DNA of 37,797 nt from Bacillota bacterium (GCA_012735195.1 JAAYIC010000091.1:1-37797), one strand, 5' to 3'; numbered from the stretch's first letter, positions 8,371 to 17,187 are shown. A program made the numbers and translations. Notes: generated from the sequence alone by a model not told the origin.

Positions 8371-9780
8371 ATGTCCGGCCTGATGGAAAAGGTCTTACGG
8401 CAGTTTGCCGATAACATGGTTGACAATTTCCTGTTTCGTCTGATGCGCGATCCTTATGTGGAAAACCTCTGGGAATTGGTTTCCACTACCATGAAAGTCA
8501 CCCCTCTGCACCTGGTGGAGACCGTTCTCCGGGCGGAGAAAGGGAAACCGTTGGGCCGCCCGTTTGGCAGCGTTCACCATTTTTCACCCTGGCAGGAACT
8601 GATGTTCAACCCCGTTCATCTTTTTCGCCTGCCGGTCCAGGAGCCGAATATGGTCAAAACCCAGGTGACCATCGGGCCTGCGGCCAAAAAACCGTTGAAA
8701 TTGGAGATCCCCCTTCTGATCACGGGTATGTCCTACGGCGGCGCTCTGAGCAAAAAAGCCCGGATCGCCCTGGCCCGGGCGGCAACCGCCGCCGGAACGG
8801 CCGTCAACACAGGAGAGGGCGCCTTTATCCCGGAAGAAAGGGAAAGCGCAACCCGGTACATCTACCAGTACCACCGGGGCCGGTGGCCCCACGGGAACAA
8901 ACGGGAATTCTATTCCCTGGCCGATATGATCGAGATCCAATTGGGACAGGGCGCCCAGGCTTCAACCCCCCAGACCACCCCGGCGCATAAAATCGACGAG
9001 GAACTCAGGGAGATTTTTGGCCTGAAAGAAGGGGAGGATGCGGTGATCGCCTCGCGCCTCCCGGAAGTCGAATCAAAAGAGGACCTGAAAAACCTGGTTT
9101 TCCGATTAAAGGAAGAGACGGGCGGAGTGCCGGTGGCCTACAAATTCGCCGCCACCCATTACCTGGAGAAAGAACTGGAGATCGCCCTGTTCGCCGGGGT
9201 TGATGTGATCGTCATCGACGGAGCGGAAGCTGGCACCCACGCCGGTCAACCGCTGCTGGAAGATGATTTCGGCCTCCCGACCATGCATGCACTGGTACGG
9301 GCAGCGGACTATTTGGAAGCAAAAGGAGTAAAAGACAAGGTCTCCCTGATTGCCGGCGGCGGCTTGTTCACGCCCGGCCATTTTCTCAAAGCCATGGCGC
9401 TTGGGGCGGACGCTGTTTATCTGGGCACGGTGGCGATAATGGCCATGATCCATACGCAAATGGCAAAAACCTCGCCCATGGAACCCCCTACTCAACTGGC
9501 CCTCTATTCAGGAAAGCTCAAGGAGGAACTTGACGTGGAGTTGGCCGCGAAAAGCCTGACCAATTTCCTCCGTTCCTGCGTTGCCGAGATGGTCTTGGGT
9601 GCAGTCGCCCTGGGAAAGGACGATCTCCGCGCCGTCAACCGTGAAGACCTCTGCGCCCTGACTCCGTACGCGGCAGCGGTTACAGGTGTCGCCCCGGCTT
9701 ACCGGGAAAGAATACCCCACCACCCAACGGCGATGTCCCTGGAAGAAGAAAAGGCAGGGGCGGAAAAAAGCCTCCAATAA
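8371..9780 (+). CDS. FMN-binding glutamate synthase family protein
   Basis: A stand-alone glutamate-synthase central/FMN domain of 469 residues, with no amidotransferase domain. Matching segments include LLITGMSYGGALSKKARIAL, GTAVNTGEGA, GQGAQAS, DVIVIDGAEAGTHA and IAGGGLFTPGHFLKA followed by GADAVYLGT, the TIM-barrel FMN and 2-oxoglutarate site regions. In true GOGAT this domain reduces 2-oxoglutarate plus ammonia to glutamate. No ferredoxin or glutaminase partner is next to it, so the reaction here is uncertain; the family also includes uncharacterised FMN oxidoreductases. The ATG at 8371 follows AAGGGGG by 6 nt; an in-frame codon at 8329 has no such site. It is divergent from the protease gene and convergent with the nitroreductase gene. 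Confidence 0.88.
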   Translation: MSGLMEKVLRQFADNMVDNFLFRLMRDPYVENLWELVSTTMKVTPLHLVETVLRAEKGKPLGRPFGSVHHFSPWQELMFNPVHLFRLPVQEPNMVKTQVTIGPAAKKPLKLEIPLLITGMSYGGALSKKARIALARAATAAGTAVNTGEGAFIPEERESATRYIYQYHRGRWPHGNKREFYSLADMIEIQLGQGAQASTPQTTPAHKIDEELREIFGLKEGEDAVIASRLPEVESKEDLKNLVFRLKEETGGVPVAYKFAATHYLEKELEIALFAGVDVIVIDGAEAGTHAGQPLLEDDFGLPTMHALVRAADYLEAKGVKDKVSLIAGGGLFTPGHFLKAMALGADAVYLGTVAIMAMIHTQMAKTSPMEPPTQLALYSGKLKEELDVELAAKSLTNFLRSCVAEMVLGAVALGKDDLRAVNREDLCALTPYAAAVTGVAPAYRERIPHHPTAMSLEEEKAGAEKSLQ

Positions 9781-9894
9781 ATCGGTAAACCGGCACCGGT
9801 TCTATCCGTGGTACCCGGGCAAAGGAGGTGTACGGTAACGGCATTTGCCGTAACTAAAGCCCCGCTTCTTCCTGCCGGGTATAGCAGGTGAAGC

Positions 9895-10449
9895 CTATCC
9901 AGAGCCGTACCTGTTATAGAACCTGAACGCGGAGGGGGGCTTCCGCTTCTTCTCCGGTGTTTCACCGGTCTCCGGGTAACCCAGGGTGATAATGAGCCCG
10001 GCCCTTTTCCCATGGGGGATCCCCAAGATTTTCCTGACCCTCTTTTCGTCAAACCATCCCAGAATACAGGCGCCCAGACCTTCCTCCACCGCCTGGAGAG
10101 AAAAATGGGCGGCGGCAATCCCCAGGTCAATCAGGTTGAATTCCTTTTTTCGCAAAAAACCGCCGATCTGCGCCACGAGGTTGGATTTCTCAAGGACGAC
10201 AACGATCAGGACCGGGGCTTGCAAAGAAAACTTGTTAAAAGGGGCCAACGGCCCAAAGGTGGTTCTCGCCACCTTCTCCCTTAACCCCGGTTCATCAACG
10301 ACAATAAACTGCCAGGGCTGGGCGTTGCAGGCCGACGGCGCCAGCCGCGCCGCCTCCAGGCAACGCGCGATCTTCTCCCGTGCCACCGGGCGTCCGGAAT
10401 ACCTCCGTACGCTGTACCTCTTCTTCACCAACTCCAAAAAACCCACCAT
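9895..10449 (-). CDS. Nitroreductase family protein
   Basis: FMN-dependent NAD(P)H oxidoreductase of 184 residues. The start, FLELVKKRYSVRRY, and the segments SACNAQPWQFIVV and LGACILGWFD are typical of the nitroreductase superfamily; RxSxRxY and the PSACNAQPW loop contact FMN. Physiological substrates of such proteins range from quinones to nitro compounds and cannot be read here. The ATG at 10449 follows GGAGGG. It converges on the glutamate-synthase-like gene, and the 114-bp gap between them holds only short dyads. Confidence 0.9.
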   Translation of the reverse strand: MVGFLELVKKRYSVRRYSGRPVAREKIARCLEAARLAPSACNAQPWQFIVVDEPGLREKVARTTFGPLAPFNKFSLQAPVLIVVVLEKSNLVAQIGGFLRKKEFNLIDLGIAAAHFSLQAVEEGLGACILGWFDEKRVRKILGIPHGKRAGLIITLGYPETGETPEKKRKPPSAFRFYNRYGSG

Positions 10450-10465
10450 GGCTCCCTCCCTTTCC

Positions 10466-10491
10466 TTGCCCTCCGGGCAATCCTCTTTTTT
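10466..10491 (+). terminator. Terminator-like hairpin facing away from the nitroreductase gene
   Basis: TTGCCC, a TCC loop and GGGCAA form a perfect 6-bp hairpin, followed by TCCTCTTTTTT on the plus strand. No plus-strand gene ends directly before it. It lies in the nitroreductase leader on the opposite strand, so it may stop antisense transcripts or act in the leader. Confidence 0.4.
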
Positions 10492-10720
10492 GTTTTATTC
10501 TGCTCCTGTTATGCCATAACCATCTCCCGTAGCGCCCGGAGTTCTGCCTCATCATTCCGGCGCCACCCTTCCGTGGCAAGCATGCGCTGCTTTTCCGTGG
10601 TCCAAATCTTTGATGTACTTTTCCCCTGCGCAACCTCTTTTTTTTGGAAATAAATACCTTACTTCCCCTCACTTTTTCTGATAAAATATTGCTAGACCCG
10701 GTAAGAGAGGAGAATTCTTC

Positions 10721-11719
10721 GTGAAAAAGATGAAACTAGGTCTTGCCCTTTCGGGCGGCGGTGCCTGCGGCGCTTATGAGGTGGGCGCCATTAAAGTCCT
10801 GGCGAAAATGGGCTTTGAGCCCCGGGCGGTTGCCGGCTCCAGTATCGGCGCGTTAAACGGTGCGGTAGTCGCCGCCTTCAGGATGAAAAAAGCCGCCGCC
10901 CATCTGGAAAAGATCTGGATGGATTTATGCCCGGAAAAAGTCTTGCAACCGCGGCCGCTTCCGGTCAAGACCGTACGCCCCACCGCGGGCATACGCCGCT
11001 GGCGCCTGCGGCGGCCGGCCAGGAACGGTCCAACGGAAGCAACAGGCGATTTTTTCACCAGGCTCCGGCAGCTTTTGACGGACGAAGCCTTTGCCATCTA
11101 CGACGAGACTCCCCTGGACGACATAATTAATTCCGCAATAAACCTCAAGCGTTTATATAAAGGAAAAGAATTTTACGCCTCGGCTTTTCCCGGTTCGCAA
11201 GGGTTGACTGGGGCCGTGGCCGATCTCTTCCATTGGCTGTTGGCCAGAGGCAAATCGGAATTCTTCCACATTCAATCCCTTTCTCCCGATAAGATCCTCA
11301 CGGTTTTAAAGGCCAGCGCCGCAGTGCCCCTGGCTTTTCCGGCCCAGCAGATCAACGGCCGGTACTACCGGGACGGGAGCCTTGGCAGCCGGAACAGGGG
11401 AAACATCCCCATCGAGCCCCTTGTCGCCTGCGGCTGTACACATATCATCGCCGTTATCCTCGAAAACAGCAGCCGCTTGGTTCACAAGGACTGGCCCGGG
11501 GTCAAGGTGGTGGAGATCCGTCCTTCAAAACCAATTCTACAAATGGGCAATATCAAAGCCCTCTTTGATTTTTCTCCGGAACGCATAGCTGAACTTATCG
11601 CTTTAGGCGAAAAAGACACCCTGCGCCATAAGGAATTGCCACAACTGAAAAAAGAGGTCTCATTCCTCAGGAACCAGTGGGAGCGGTTTACCGCGGCGAT
11701 TCGCAGGGAAAACCGGTGA
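10721..11719 (+). CDS. Patatin-like phospholipase family protein
   Basis: Predicted acyl hydrolase of the patatin fold, 332 residues. The oxyanion loop LSGGGACGAYEVGA is near residues 10-23, and the nucleophile elbow GSSIGALNGA (G-x-S-x-G) follows. The catalytic Asp is probably in YYRDGSLGS, where the family normally has DG[GA]; Ser in the third position is unusual but conservative. The GTG at 10721 follows AGGAG by 8 nt; an internal ATG three codons later is the alternative. There is no signal peptide, so it is probably cytoplasmic or membrane-associated. It stands alone, 164 bp ahead of a GH18 lipoprotein gene. Confidence 0.9.
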   Translation: MKKMKLGLALSGGGACGAYEVGAIKVLAKMGFEPRAVAGSSIGALNGAVVAAFRMKKAAAHLEKIWMDLCPEKVLQPRPLPVKTVRPTAGIRRWRLRRPARNGPTEATGDFFTRLRQLLTDEAFAIYDETPLDDIINSAINLKRLYKGKEFYASAFPGSQGLTGAVADLFHWLLARGKSEFFHIQSLSPDKILTVLKASAAVPLAFPAQQINGRYYRDGSLGSRNRGNIPIEPLVACGCTHIIAVILENSSRLVHKDWPGVKVVEIRPSKPILQMGNIKALFDFSPERIAELIALGEKDTLRHKELPQLKKEVSFLRNQWERFTAAIRRENR

Positions 11720-11883
11720 CTCTTTCCCCCGGTTTCTTCTCCGTCCGGGAACTTTGTTTGAAAATTTTCTGAATAATCATTACCAAAGGAAAGGTGGTGA
11801 ATTTATCCAAAAGGGGAAGCCGGCCACATGTTGAAGTAAATTATTGAAATATTCAAAATATTCGCTACAGAGAGGGAAATACC

Positions 11884-13035
11884 ATGCGCCGATTGGTCCT
11901 TGTTCTACTCTTTCTGATTATTGCCGGTTGTTCCCCGATCAAGCCCGCCGTGGAAATAAAAAACGACCTTTATATCGCCGCCTGGTATGCGGCATATGCT
12001 CCCAACGGTTATCGTACCCTCCAGGAATACCATTGGCTCTTTACTGAGATCAATCCCGTCTGGTATAGATTGAACCAGGATTATTTCGCCGTCGGTCAGC
12101 CGCCTTTTGTTCCCACATATAATGCGCAGCAATACAAAAAAGAGATCGCCGCCCTGGCACGAAAACACGGGATTAAGCTCGTTCCTTCCATCCAGAACTG
12201 GGGAGAGGACAATTTCGACGACCGGGTCCTCGCAGCGATTATCCAAGATCCGGAAAAACGGAAAAAACATGTCCAGGAAATCGTCGATTTGGTGATGACC
12301 AACGGTTACGACGGGATCGATATCGATTACGAAGCCTTGCGGGCCGGCGCGCGGGATGCCTTCTCCGCCTTCATCGCCGAACTGGGCAGGGCATTACATG
12401 CAAAGGACAAGCTTCTCTCCGTGGCCGTTTATGCCAAAACCTTTGATGCCACATGGGACGGCGCCGGTGCTCAAGACTGGGAGGAGCTGGCCAAATATGC
12501 CGATTCGTTAAAAGTCATGGGCTATGACTACCACTGGTCCACGCATCATCCCGGCCCGCTTGCCCCTTTGAGCTGGCTGGAAGCGGTTTTGGATTATGCC
12601 GGCGAGGTTGCCCGGAAGGTCCCCGGGCTTAAAGATAAACTCATTATCGGCCTCCCCCTTTACGGACTGGACTGGGAAGTATGGTCAACGCCGCAGAATC
12701 CTGGTCTTGCAGCCAAGGAGGTCATGTATAACAAGGCCCTTCAATTGCAGAAGGAGAAGAAGAGCGAAGTCAAAAGGGATGACACCCGGTATTACCCCTG
12801 CAATTGCGGTTTTTCCGGCAACGCCGAACCGTATTTTGTCTATTACGACCATACCGGTAAGAAACATATCGTTTATTACCAGGACGCCGCAGCCACCAGA
12901 GCCCGGCTGGAGTTGATCGACAGGTACCGCCATCTGGTAAAAGGGATTACGTTCTGGCGGCTGGGTGATGAAGATCCGGAGATTTGGAGGGAAATTACCG
13001 CCTATGGCGCCCGTGTACGAAAAATCCCAGAGTAA
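11884..13035 (+). CDS. Glycoside hydrolase family 18 lipoprotein
   Basis: Predicted membrane-anchored glycosidase of 383 residues. The N-terminus is a lipoprotein signal with a lipobox ending at Cys16 (IAGC). The GH18 active-site motif DGIDIDYE spans 143-150 and is intact, with Glu150 as the expected proton donor. MGYDYHWS and FWRLGDEDPE match the later barrel strands that contact substrate. The closest general type is the spore- or wall-associated GH18 group (YaaH/YdhD-like catalytic domain) without LysM repeats, so peptidoglycan or chitin-like glycans are both possible. The ATG follows GAGAGGG by 7 nt. Two terminator hairpins follow the gene. Confidence 0.9.
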   Translation: MRRLVLVLLFLIIAGCSPIKPAVEIKNDLYIAAWYAAYAPNGYRTLQEYHWLFTEINPVWYRLNQDYFAVGQPPFVPTYNAQQYKKEIAALARKHGIKLVPSIQNWGEDNFDDRVLAAIIQDPEKRKKHVQEIVDLVMTNGYDGIDIDYEALRAGARDAFSAFIAELGRALHAKDKLLSVAVYAKTFDATWDGAGAQDWEELAKYADSLKVMGYDYHWSTHHPGPLAPLSWLEAVLDYAGEVARKVPGLKDKLIIGLPLYGLDWEVWSTPQNPGLAAKEVMYNKALQLQKEKKSEVKRDDTRYYPCNCGFSGNAEPYFVYYDHTGKKHIVYYQDAAATRARLELIDRYRHLVKGITFWRLGDEDPEIWREITAYGARVRKIPE

Positions 13036-13082
13036 TCGGTGCTTTAGGTAATTGGGTGCTTCGAGAAATTAGATGCCTCACG

Positions 13083-13108
13083 GCCGGTTTTTCTGCCGGC
13101 TTTTTTTT
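13083..13108 (+). terminator. Intrinsic terminator after the GH18 gene
   Basis: GCCGG (13083-13087) pairs with CCGGC (13096-13100) around an 8-nt loop, followed by eight T residues. It lies about 50 bp past the GH18 stop. Confidence 0.75.
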
Positions 13109-13128
13109 GCAGGAAAATCCTGCTTTTT
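13109..13128 (+). terminator. Second terminator-like hairpin in tandem
   Basis: GCAGGAAAATCCTGC forms a 6-bp stem with a 3-nt loop, followed directly by TTTTT. It sits right after the first terminator, about 50 bp before the DUF2937 gene. Confidence 0.55.
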
Positions 13129-13181
13129 ACCGTAATCTTATATTAACAACTAATATCAAATATGCCTGCAGGGGGACGGAG

Positions 13182-13763
13182 ATGAAAAAAATCCTTCTTT
13201 TTCCCTTCCGGATCATGGACGGACTGGCCGATAGAATAATTTCCATAGCCGGGGCAGTGGGGCTGGCGCAGTTTCCCCAGTTTTTCGCCCAGTACCTTCA
13301 GCGTTTAGGGGGACATCTTGAAGAAGCCCGTTTAGTTATCACCCGTTACCGGGCGGCTGCTGAATCCCTCGACCTGACCTTGGAAGAATATCTCGCACAG
13401 CACCTGGCCTCTGGAAATGAGATTTTTGTCTCCTCCGGACAGGTATTGACCGGAGTTTTCCAGCGCCTTACCGAGTTGGAAGAGGCCTTTCGTGCCTTGC
13501 AACAAGCAGGACCCTTCACCCGCTGGTGGTTTTTTTTGCTGAAAGCCGATCCGCTTATCATCAGAGAAACCTGGCGCCATTTTCATCCCGGCCTGCCAAC
13601 GACTGTGGAAGGACTAATCTACGGTCTGGCCGGGCTTTTTCTCGCCTGGGGCCTTTACCAGGGAGTGAGAGCGCTGATCCTATACGGCGGCCGCAAGATC
13701 GGCGCCCTGCTGAAACCGGGGGTAAAACCGGGACGCCCGGCAAAACCCGGGCTCCCCATGTAA
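13182..13763 (+). CDS. DUF2937 family membrane protein
   Basis: A 193-residue protein whose start, with FRIMDGLADRI then AQFPQFFAQYLQRLGGHLEE, matches the DUF2937 family (a central QYxQRLGGHLxEA motif). Function is unknown. It has an amphipathic/hydrophobic N-terminal segment, a charged helical middle, a C-terminal transmembrane stretch (LIYGLAGLFLAWGLYQGV) and a proline/lysine-rich tail (KPGVKPGRPAKPGLPM). The ATG at 13182 follows AGGGGG; the frame is open further upstream but runs back through the terminators. The family is known to me mainly from Proteobacteria, so its presence here is noteworthy. The gene's last codons form the first unit of a tandem repeat in the following gap. Confidence 0.82.
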   Translation: MKKILLFPFRIMDGLADRIISIAGAVGLAQFPQFFAQYLQRLGGHLEEARLVITRYRAAAESLDLTLEEYLAQHLASGNEIFVSSGQVLTGVFQRLTELEEAFRALQQAGPFTRWWFFLLKADPLIIRETWRHFHPGLPTTVEGLIYGLAGLFLAWGLYQGVRALILYGGRKIGALLKPGVKPGRPAKPGLPM

Positions 13764-13886
13764 CACCCGGACCGGCGTAAGAACGGCCTATCCTTCTCTC
13801 CCCATATGTAACAGGTAATGTCCCAGACCGGATATGGATCCTTTCCCATGTAACAAGCAATGACCCGGACGGGATGGGGTCCTTTC
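13752..13886 (+). repeat. Three degenerate tandem units (~44 bp) starting at the DUF2937 3' end
   Basis: Units start at about 13752, 13798 and 13843. Each begins CCCAT(AT)GTAACA, followed by a CCC-GAC(C)GG block and ending near (A)TCCTTT. Unit 1 contains the last two codons and stop of the DUF2937 gene (CCC ATG TAA). Unit 3 ends right where the next gene's stop begins on the other strand. Units 2 and 3 are the closest pair; unit 1 has a gap after GTAACA. Confidence 0.7.
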
Positions 13887-15059
13887 TCAGTGGTGAAAGA
13901 GTCTTATTCCGGAAAAAGCCATGACCATACCATATTCATCGCAGGCGGCGATTACCGACCGGTCCCTTACCGAACCGCCCGGCTGGATGATATATTCCAC
14001 CCCGCTGGCGTGCGCCCGGTCAATATTGTCGCGGAATGGAAAGAAACCGTCGGACGCCATGGCCACTCCCCTGAGATTGGCCAGCCAGGACCTTTTCTCT
14101 TCGGCACTCAGTTCTGGCGGGTTGCCGGTAAAGGCCTCTCTCAATTGTTCTTTTTCCACCGCGGTCAGATCTTCCCGTAAATACTGGTCAATGGCATTGT
14201 CCCGCTCCGGACGGGACAACCCTTCACGGAACGGAAGTTCCAACACCCGGGGGTGCTGGCGGAGGTACCAGGTATCCGCTTTGGCCGCTGCCAGGCGTGT
14301 ACAGTGGATACGGGATTGTTGCCCGGCGCCGACACCGATCACCTGCCCGTCCACGGCAAGGCAGACCGAATTGGACTGGGTGTATTTGAGTGTAATCATC
14401 GCCAGCAAAAGGTCGCGCTCGGCCGTATCCGGCAGGTCCCGGTTTTCCGTGACAATCCTCCGGGTCATCATCGGGCTGGCCAAAACCGTATTGCGCTTCT
14501 GTGCAAAGAAGATGCCATAGACCTGCCGGATCTCCATTTCCGGCGGTTCATAGGCGGGATCAATCTGGATGATGTTATAGCGGCCTTTTTTCTTCTCCCT
14601 GAGAATCGCCAAAGCCTCCGGATCGTAGCCGGGAGCGATGATCCCGTCGGAAACCTCCCTCCGGAGCAGCCGGGCGGTGGGCAGATCCACCGGGTCGCTG
14701 AGGGCTACCCAATCGCCGAAGGAAGAAACCCGGTCCGCTCCTCTGGCCCGGGCATAGGCCGCAGCCAAAGGGGAAAGCTCCATCCCTGTGACAAAATAGG
14801 CCTTCGCCAGAGTTTCGGAGAGAGGAATACCCAACGCCGCTCCGGCCGGGCTGACATGCTTAAAAGAAGCGGCCGCCGGCAGGTTTGTGACTTGCCGGAG
14901 TTCATGCACCAATTGCCAAGAGTTGAGGGCGTCCAGCAGGTTAATGTATCCGGGGGCCCCGTTAATAACCTTTATAGGCAGGTCGTCTTCTTCTGTATAG
15001 ATTTTGGCCGGGATCTGGTGGGGGTTGCACCCGTAACGCAGAATAATCTCCTTCCCCAT
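13887..15059 (-). CDS. Stand-alone AICAR formyltransferase (PurH C-terminal domain only)
   Basis: Predicted to formylate AICAR with 10-formyl-tetrahydrofolate in purine synthesis. The 390-residue protein covers the AICARFT part of PurH, beginning ILRYGCNPHQ, with the catalytic KHVSPAG at 67-73 and TQSNSVCLAVDGQVIGVGAGQQSR later. The N-terminal MGS-like IMP cyclohydrolase domain of bifunctional PurH (about 190 residues) is absent, and the start is genuine for this shorter form. Such single-domain enzymes are known in Clostridia, so IMP cyclohydrolase must be encoded elsewhere. It lies just downstream of metF, another folate enzyme, with an 18-bp gap, suggesting a one-carbon operon. Confidence 0.9.
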   Translation of the reverse strand: MGKEIILRYGCNPHQIPAKIYTEEDDLPIKVINGAPGYINLLDALNSWQLVHELRQVTNLPAAASFKHVSPAGAALGIPLSETLAKAYFVTGMELSPLAAAYARARGADRVSSFGDWVALSDPVDLPTARLLRREVSDGIIAPGYDPEALAILREKKKGRYNIIQIDPAYEPPEMEIRQVYGIFFAQKRNTVLASPMMTRRIVTENRDLPDTAERDLLLAMITLKYTQSNSVCLAVDGQVIGVGAGQQSRIHCTRLAAAKADTWYLRQHPRVLELPFREGLSRPERDNAIDQYLREDLTAVEKEQLREAFTGNPPELSAEEKRSWLANLRGVAMASDGFFPFRDNIDRAHASGVEYIIQPGGSVRDRSVIAACDEYGMVMAFSGIRLFHH

Positions 15060-15077
15060 ATTGATTCCTCCTCTTAC

Positions 15078-15968
15078 TTATTCACGCGCGCGCGCCACCG
15101 CCGGCAGAGTACTGACGGTCTTTCCCAGCCGGCGCAAGATCTCCCGGGCTTGTCTGGCCTTGTTCATCGTATAAAGGTGGATCCCGTCAACCTCGTGGGC
15201 CAGGAGGTCCGCAATCTGCCTGACGGCAAAATCAATACCCACTTTTTCCGCATCAGCCGGCGAATCGGCGTACTTCTCCAATAATGAATTGAAATCGCGG
15301 GGGATTTTTGCACCGGAGAGTTCGGTAATCCGCCAGATTTGCCGGGAGTTATAAACCGGCATCACACCGATGAAAACCGGGGAAGAGATCCCCTTTTTCG
15401 CCAGTTGTTCCAGGAAATCATAGATATGATCATTGATGAAGACCAGTTGGGTGATGAAAAAATCCGCCCCGGCCGCAACCTTCTCTTGCATATGCCTGAT
15501 TTCCTCGGCGATGTCGGTGTTTTCCGGCCGGCCTTCCGGGTAGGCGGCAGCACCGATGCAAAACGTTCCCATACGGCGCAAGTGTAAGATCAGATCCCGG
15601 GCATAAGTGAAGTCGGTTTTCACCGGTCCCCCGGCCGGTGGATCACCCCGCAGCGCCAGGATATTCTCGATCCCTTCCTGAAGCAACCTCCGGCTGATCT
15701 CATCGATCTCTTCCCGTGAATGACTAATGCAGGTTAAATGCGCCAAGGCCTCAATATTCTGTTTATTCTTAATCCGGGAAGCTATTTCCACCGTGCGCCG
15801 GCGGTTTCCGCCCCCGGCGCCATAGGTAACACTGATGAAATGAGGCGCCAAGTCCCGCAATTCATCCAATGTCCGGTAGATCGTCTCTATGGGATAATCA
15901 GGCTTGGGCGGAAAAACTTCAAAAGAGATGAGCGGCTTTTTTCCCTTGAATAACTGGGTGATTTTCAA
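15078..15968 (-). CDS. metF: Methylenetetrahydrofolate reductase MetF
   Basis: Reduces 5,10-methylene-THF to 5-methyl-THF, feeding methionine synthesis or, in acetogens, the methyl branch. The FAD-barrel features are clear: ISFEVFPPK at the start (catalytic Glu in FEVFPP), FISVTYGAGG, ALAHLTC, NILALRGDPP, GADFFITQLVF and GVMPV. The start is a TTG at 15968 because AGGAGG stands 7 nt upstream, giving 296 residues; the frame continues upstream to 16001 without a site. It is followed by the AICAR formyltransferase gene and preceded by the fba terminator, so it heads its own operon. No zinc-finger partner (MetV) is adjacent. Confidence 0.94.
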   Translation of the reverse strand: MKITQLFKGKKPLISFEVFPPKPDYPIETIYRTLDELRDLAPHFISVTYGAGGGNRRRTVEIASRIKNKQNIEALAHLTCISHSREEIDEISRRLLQEGIENILALRGDPPAGGPVKTDFTYARDLILHLRRMGTFCIGAAAYPEGRPENTDIAEEIRHMQEKVAAGADFFITQLVFINDHIYDFLEQLAKKGISSPVFIGVMPVYNSRQIWRITELSGAKIPRDFNSLLEKYADSPADAEKVGIDFAVRQIADLLAHEVDGIHLYTMNKARQAREILRRLGKTVSTLPAVARARE

Positions 15969-16075
15969 TGCTGTGCCTCCTGTAGAAAAACTTCTACCCA
16001 AAGGTATACTTCATTATTTTATCACAAAAAACATTTTTCCATAAGCTTTTGTAACCGATTTTTGTTACGATTCGT

Positions 16076-16103
16076 AAAAAAACGCCGGAAACGGCGTTTT
16101 TTT
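16076..16103 (-). terminator. Bidirectional-looking intrinsic terminator after fba
   Basis: AACGCCG, a GAAA loop and CGGCGTT form a perfect stem flanked by A7 and T7 tracts, so a U-tract follows on either strand. It is about 25 bp beyond the fba stop and ahead of metF, separating the glycolytic and folate operons. Confidence 0.9.
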
Positions 16104-16128
16104 ACTCTTTCTACTCTGGGAAAAGACT

Positions 16129-17139
16129 TTAATTCTTCTTGTAAAACTCTTTCATCTCTTCCAAACCCCACTGAGGAACCGCCGCCGTCTGACCCGCTGT
16201 GCCGAAGGCCTCCATCCGTTTTTTAATCTCTGCAGCAATCGCCGCGCGGGAGGCTTTCAGATAAGCGCGGGGGTCAAAGGCTTCCGGGTTTTCCGCCAAG
16301 AATTTCCGGACGGCGCCCGTGGCTGCAAGGCGGATGTCGGTATCGACATTGATCTTATTAATCCCAAGGGTAATCGCTTTTTTCAAGGCTTCCAACGGTA
16401 CTCCCTTGGCCGCCTCCATTTTCCCGCCGTATTGGTTAATCAAGGCGATATGTTCCTCCGGAACACTGGAAGAGCCGTGGGAAACCAGGTAGGTATCGGG
16501 CAGGAGTTGACGGGTTTTTTCAACGATCTCAAAGGCAATTTTCGGCTCACCTTTGAATTTATACGCCCCGTGGGAAGTACCGATGGAGATGGCCAAAGCG
16601 TCGACACCCGTCCGCTCAACAAACTCCACCGCCTGGTCGGGGTCGGTGAGCTGGGTCTTTCCGGAGCCGACCCCATCCTCAATCCCGCCCAGGGTCCCTA
16701 GTTCACCCTCAACAGAAACGCCGCGGTCATGGGCATATTTCACCACTTCACTGGTGACCCTGACATTATACTCATAGTCCGACGGGGTCTTGCCGTCTTC
16801 CAGTAACGAACCGTCGATCATCACGGAGGTAAAGCCAAGGTCAATGGCGCGTTTAATCGCTTCCATGTTGTTACCGTGGTCCAGGTGGATGGCGATGGGA
16901 ATCTCGGGAGCGAGTTCAACCGCGGCATTGATGATGTTAATCAAATATTTGTCCTGAGCGTATTTCAATGCGCCCCGGCTGACCTGGACAATCACCGGGG
17001 ATTTGGTTTCCTGGGCGGCGGTAATAATCCCCTGCATTTGCTCCATATTATTAACGTTGTAGGCGCCTACACCAAAGGGCCGGTCCTCCTTATAAGCCCG
17101 CAGGCTGGCTTCTAAGATCGCTTTCGATGTTACCAGCAT
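16129..17139 (-). CDS. fba: Class II fructose-1,6-bisphosphate aldolase
   Basis: Zinc-dependent aldolase cleaving fructose-1,6-bisphosphate to two triose phosphates. The 336-residue protein has the class II signature AIHLDHGNNME (Zn ligands in HLDHG, 85-89), EGELGTLGG, IGTSHGAYKFKG, LVSHGSSSVP and GINKINVDTDIR. The length and motifs suit the longer bacterial FbaA-like subgroup. The ATG follows GGAGG by about 7 nt. It lies 48 bp downstream of the phosphofructokinase gene with no terminator between, and a strong terminator follows, so pfk-fba is a two-gene glycolytic operon. Confidence 0.96.
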   Translation of the reverse strand: MLVTSKAILEASLRAYKEDRPFGVGAYNVNNMEQMQGIITAAQETKSPVIVQVSRGALKYAQDKYLINIINAAVELAPEIPIAIHLDHGNNMEAIKRAIDLGFTSVMIDGSLLEDGKTPSDYEYNVRVTSEVVKYAHDRGVSVEGELGTLGGIEDGVGSGKTQLTDPDQAVEFVERTGVDALAISIGTSHGAYKFKGEPKIAFEIVEKTRQLLPDTYLVSHGSSSVPEEHIALINQYGGKMEAAKGVPLEALKKAITLGINKINVDTDIRLAATGAVRKFLAENPEAFDPRAYLKASRAAIAAEIKKRMEAFGTAGQTAAVPQWGLEEMKEFYKKN

Positions 17140-17187
17140 TTTGACTCCTCCTGTCTGATTTCTCTTTTCCCTGTTGTTTTCCGGGGT

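Noticed and set aside
9781-9894. Hairpins (AACCGG/CCGGTT and others) in the gap between the glutamate-synthase-like and nitroreductase genes as terminators.
   Set aside because: Stems are short and no T-tract follows on either strand.
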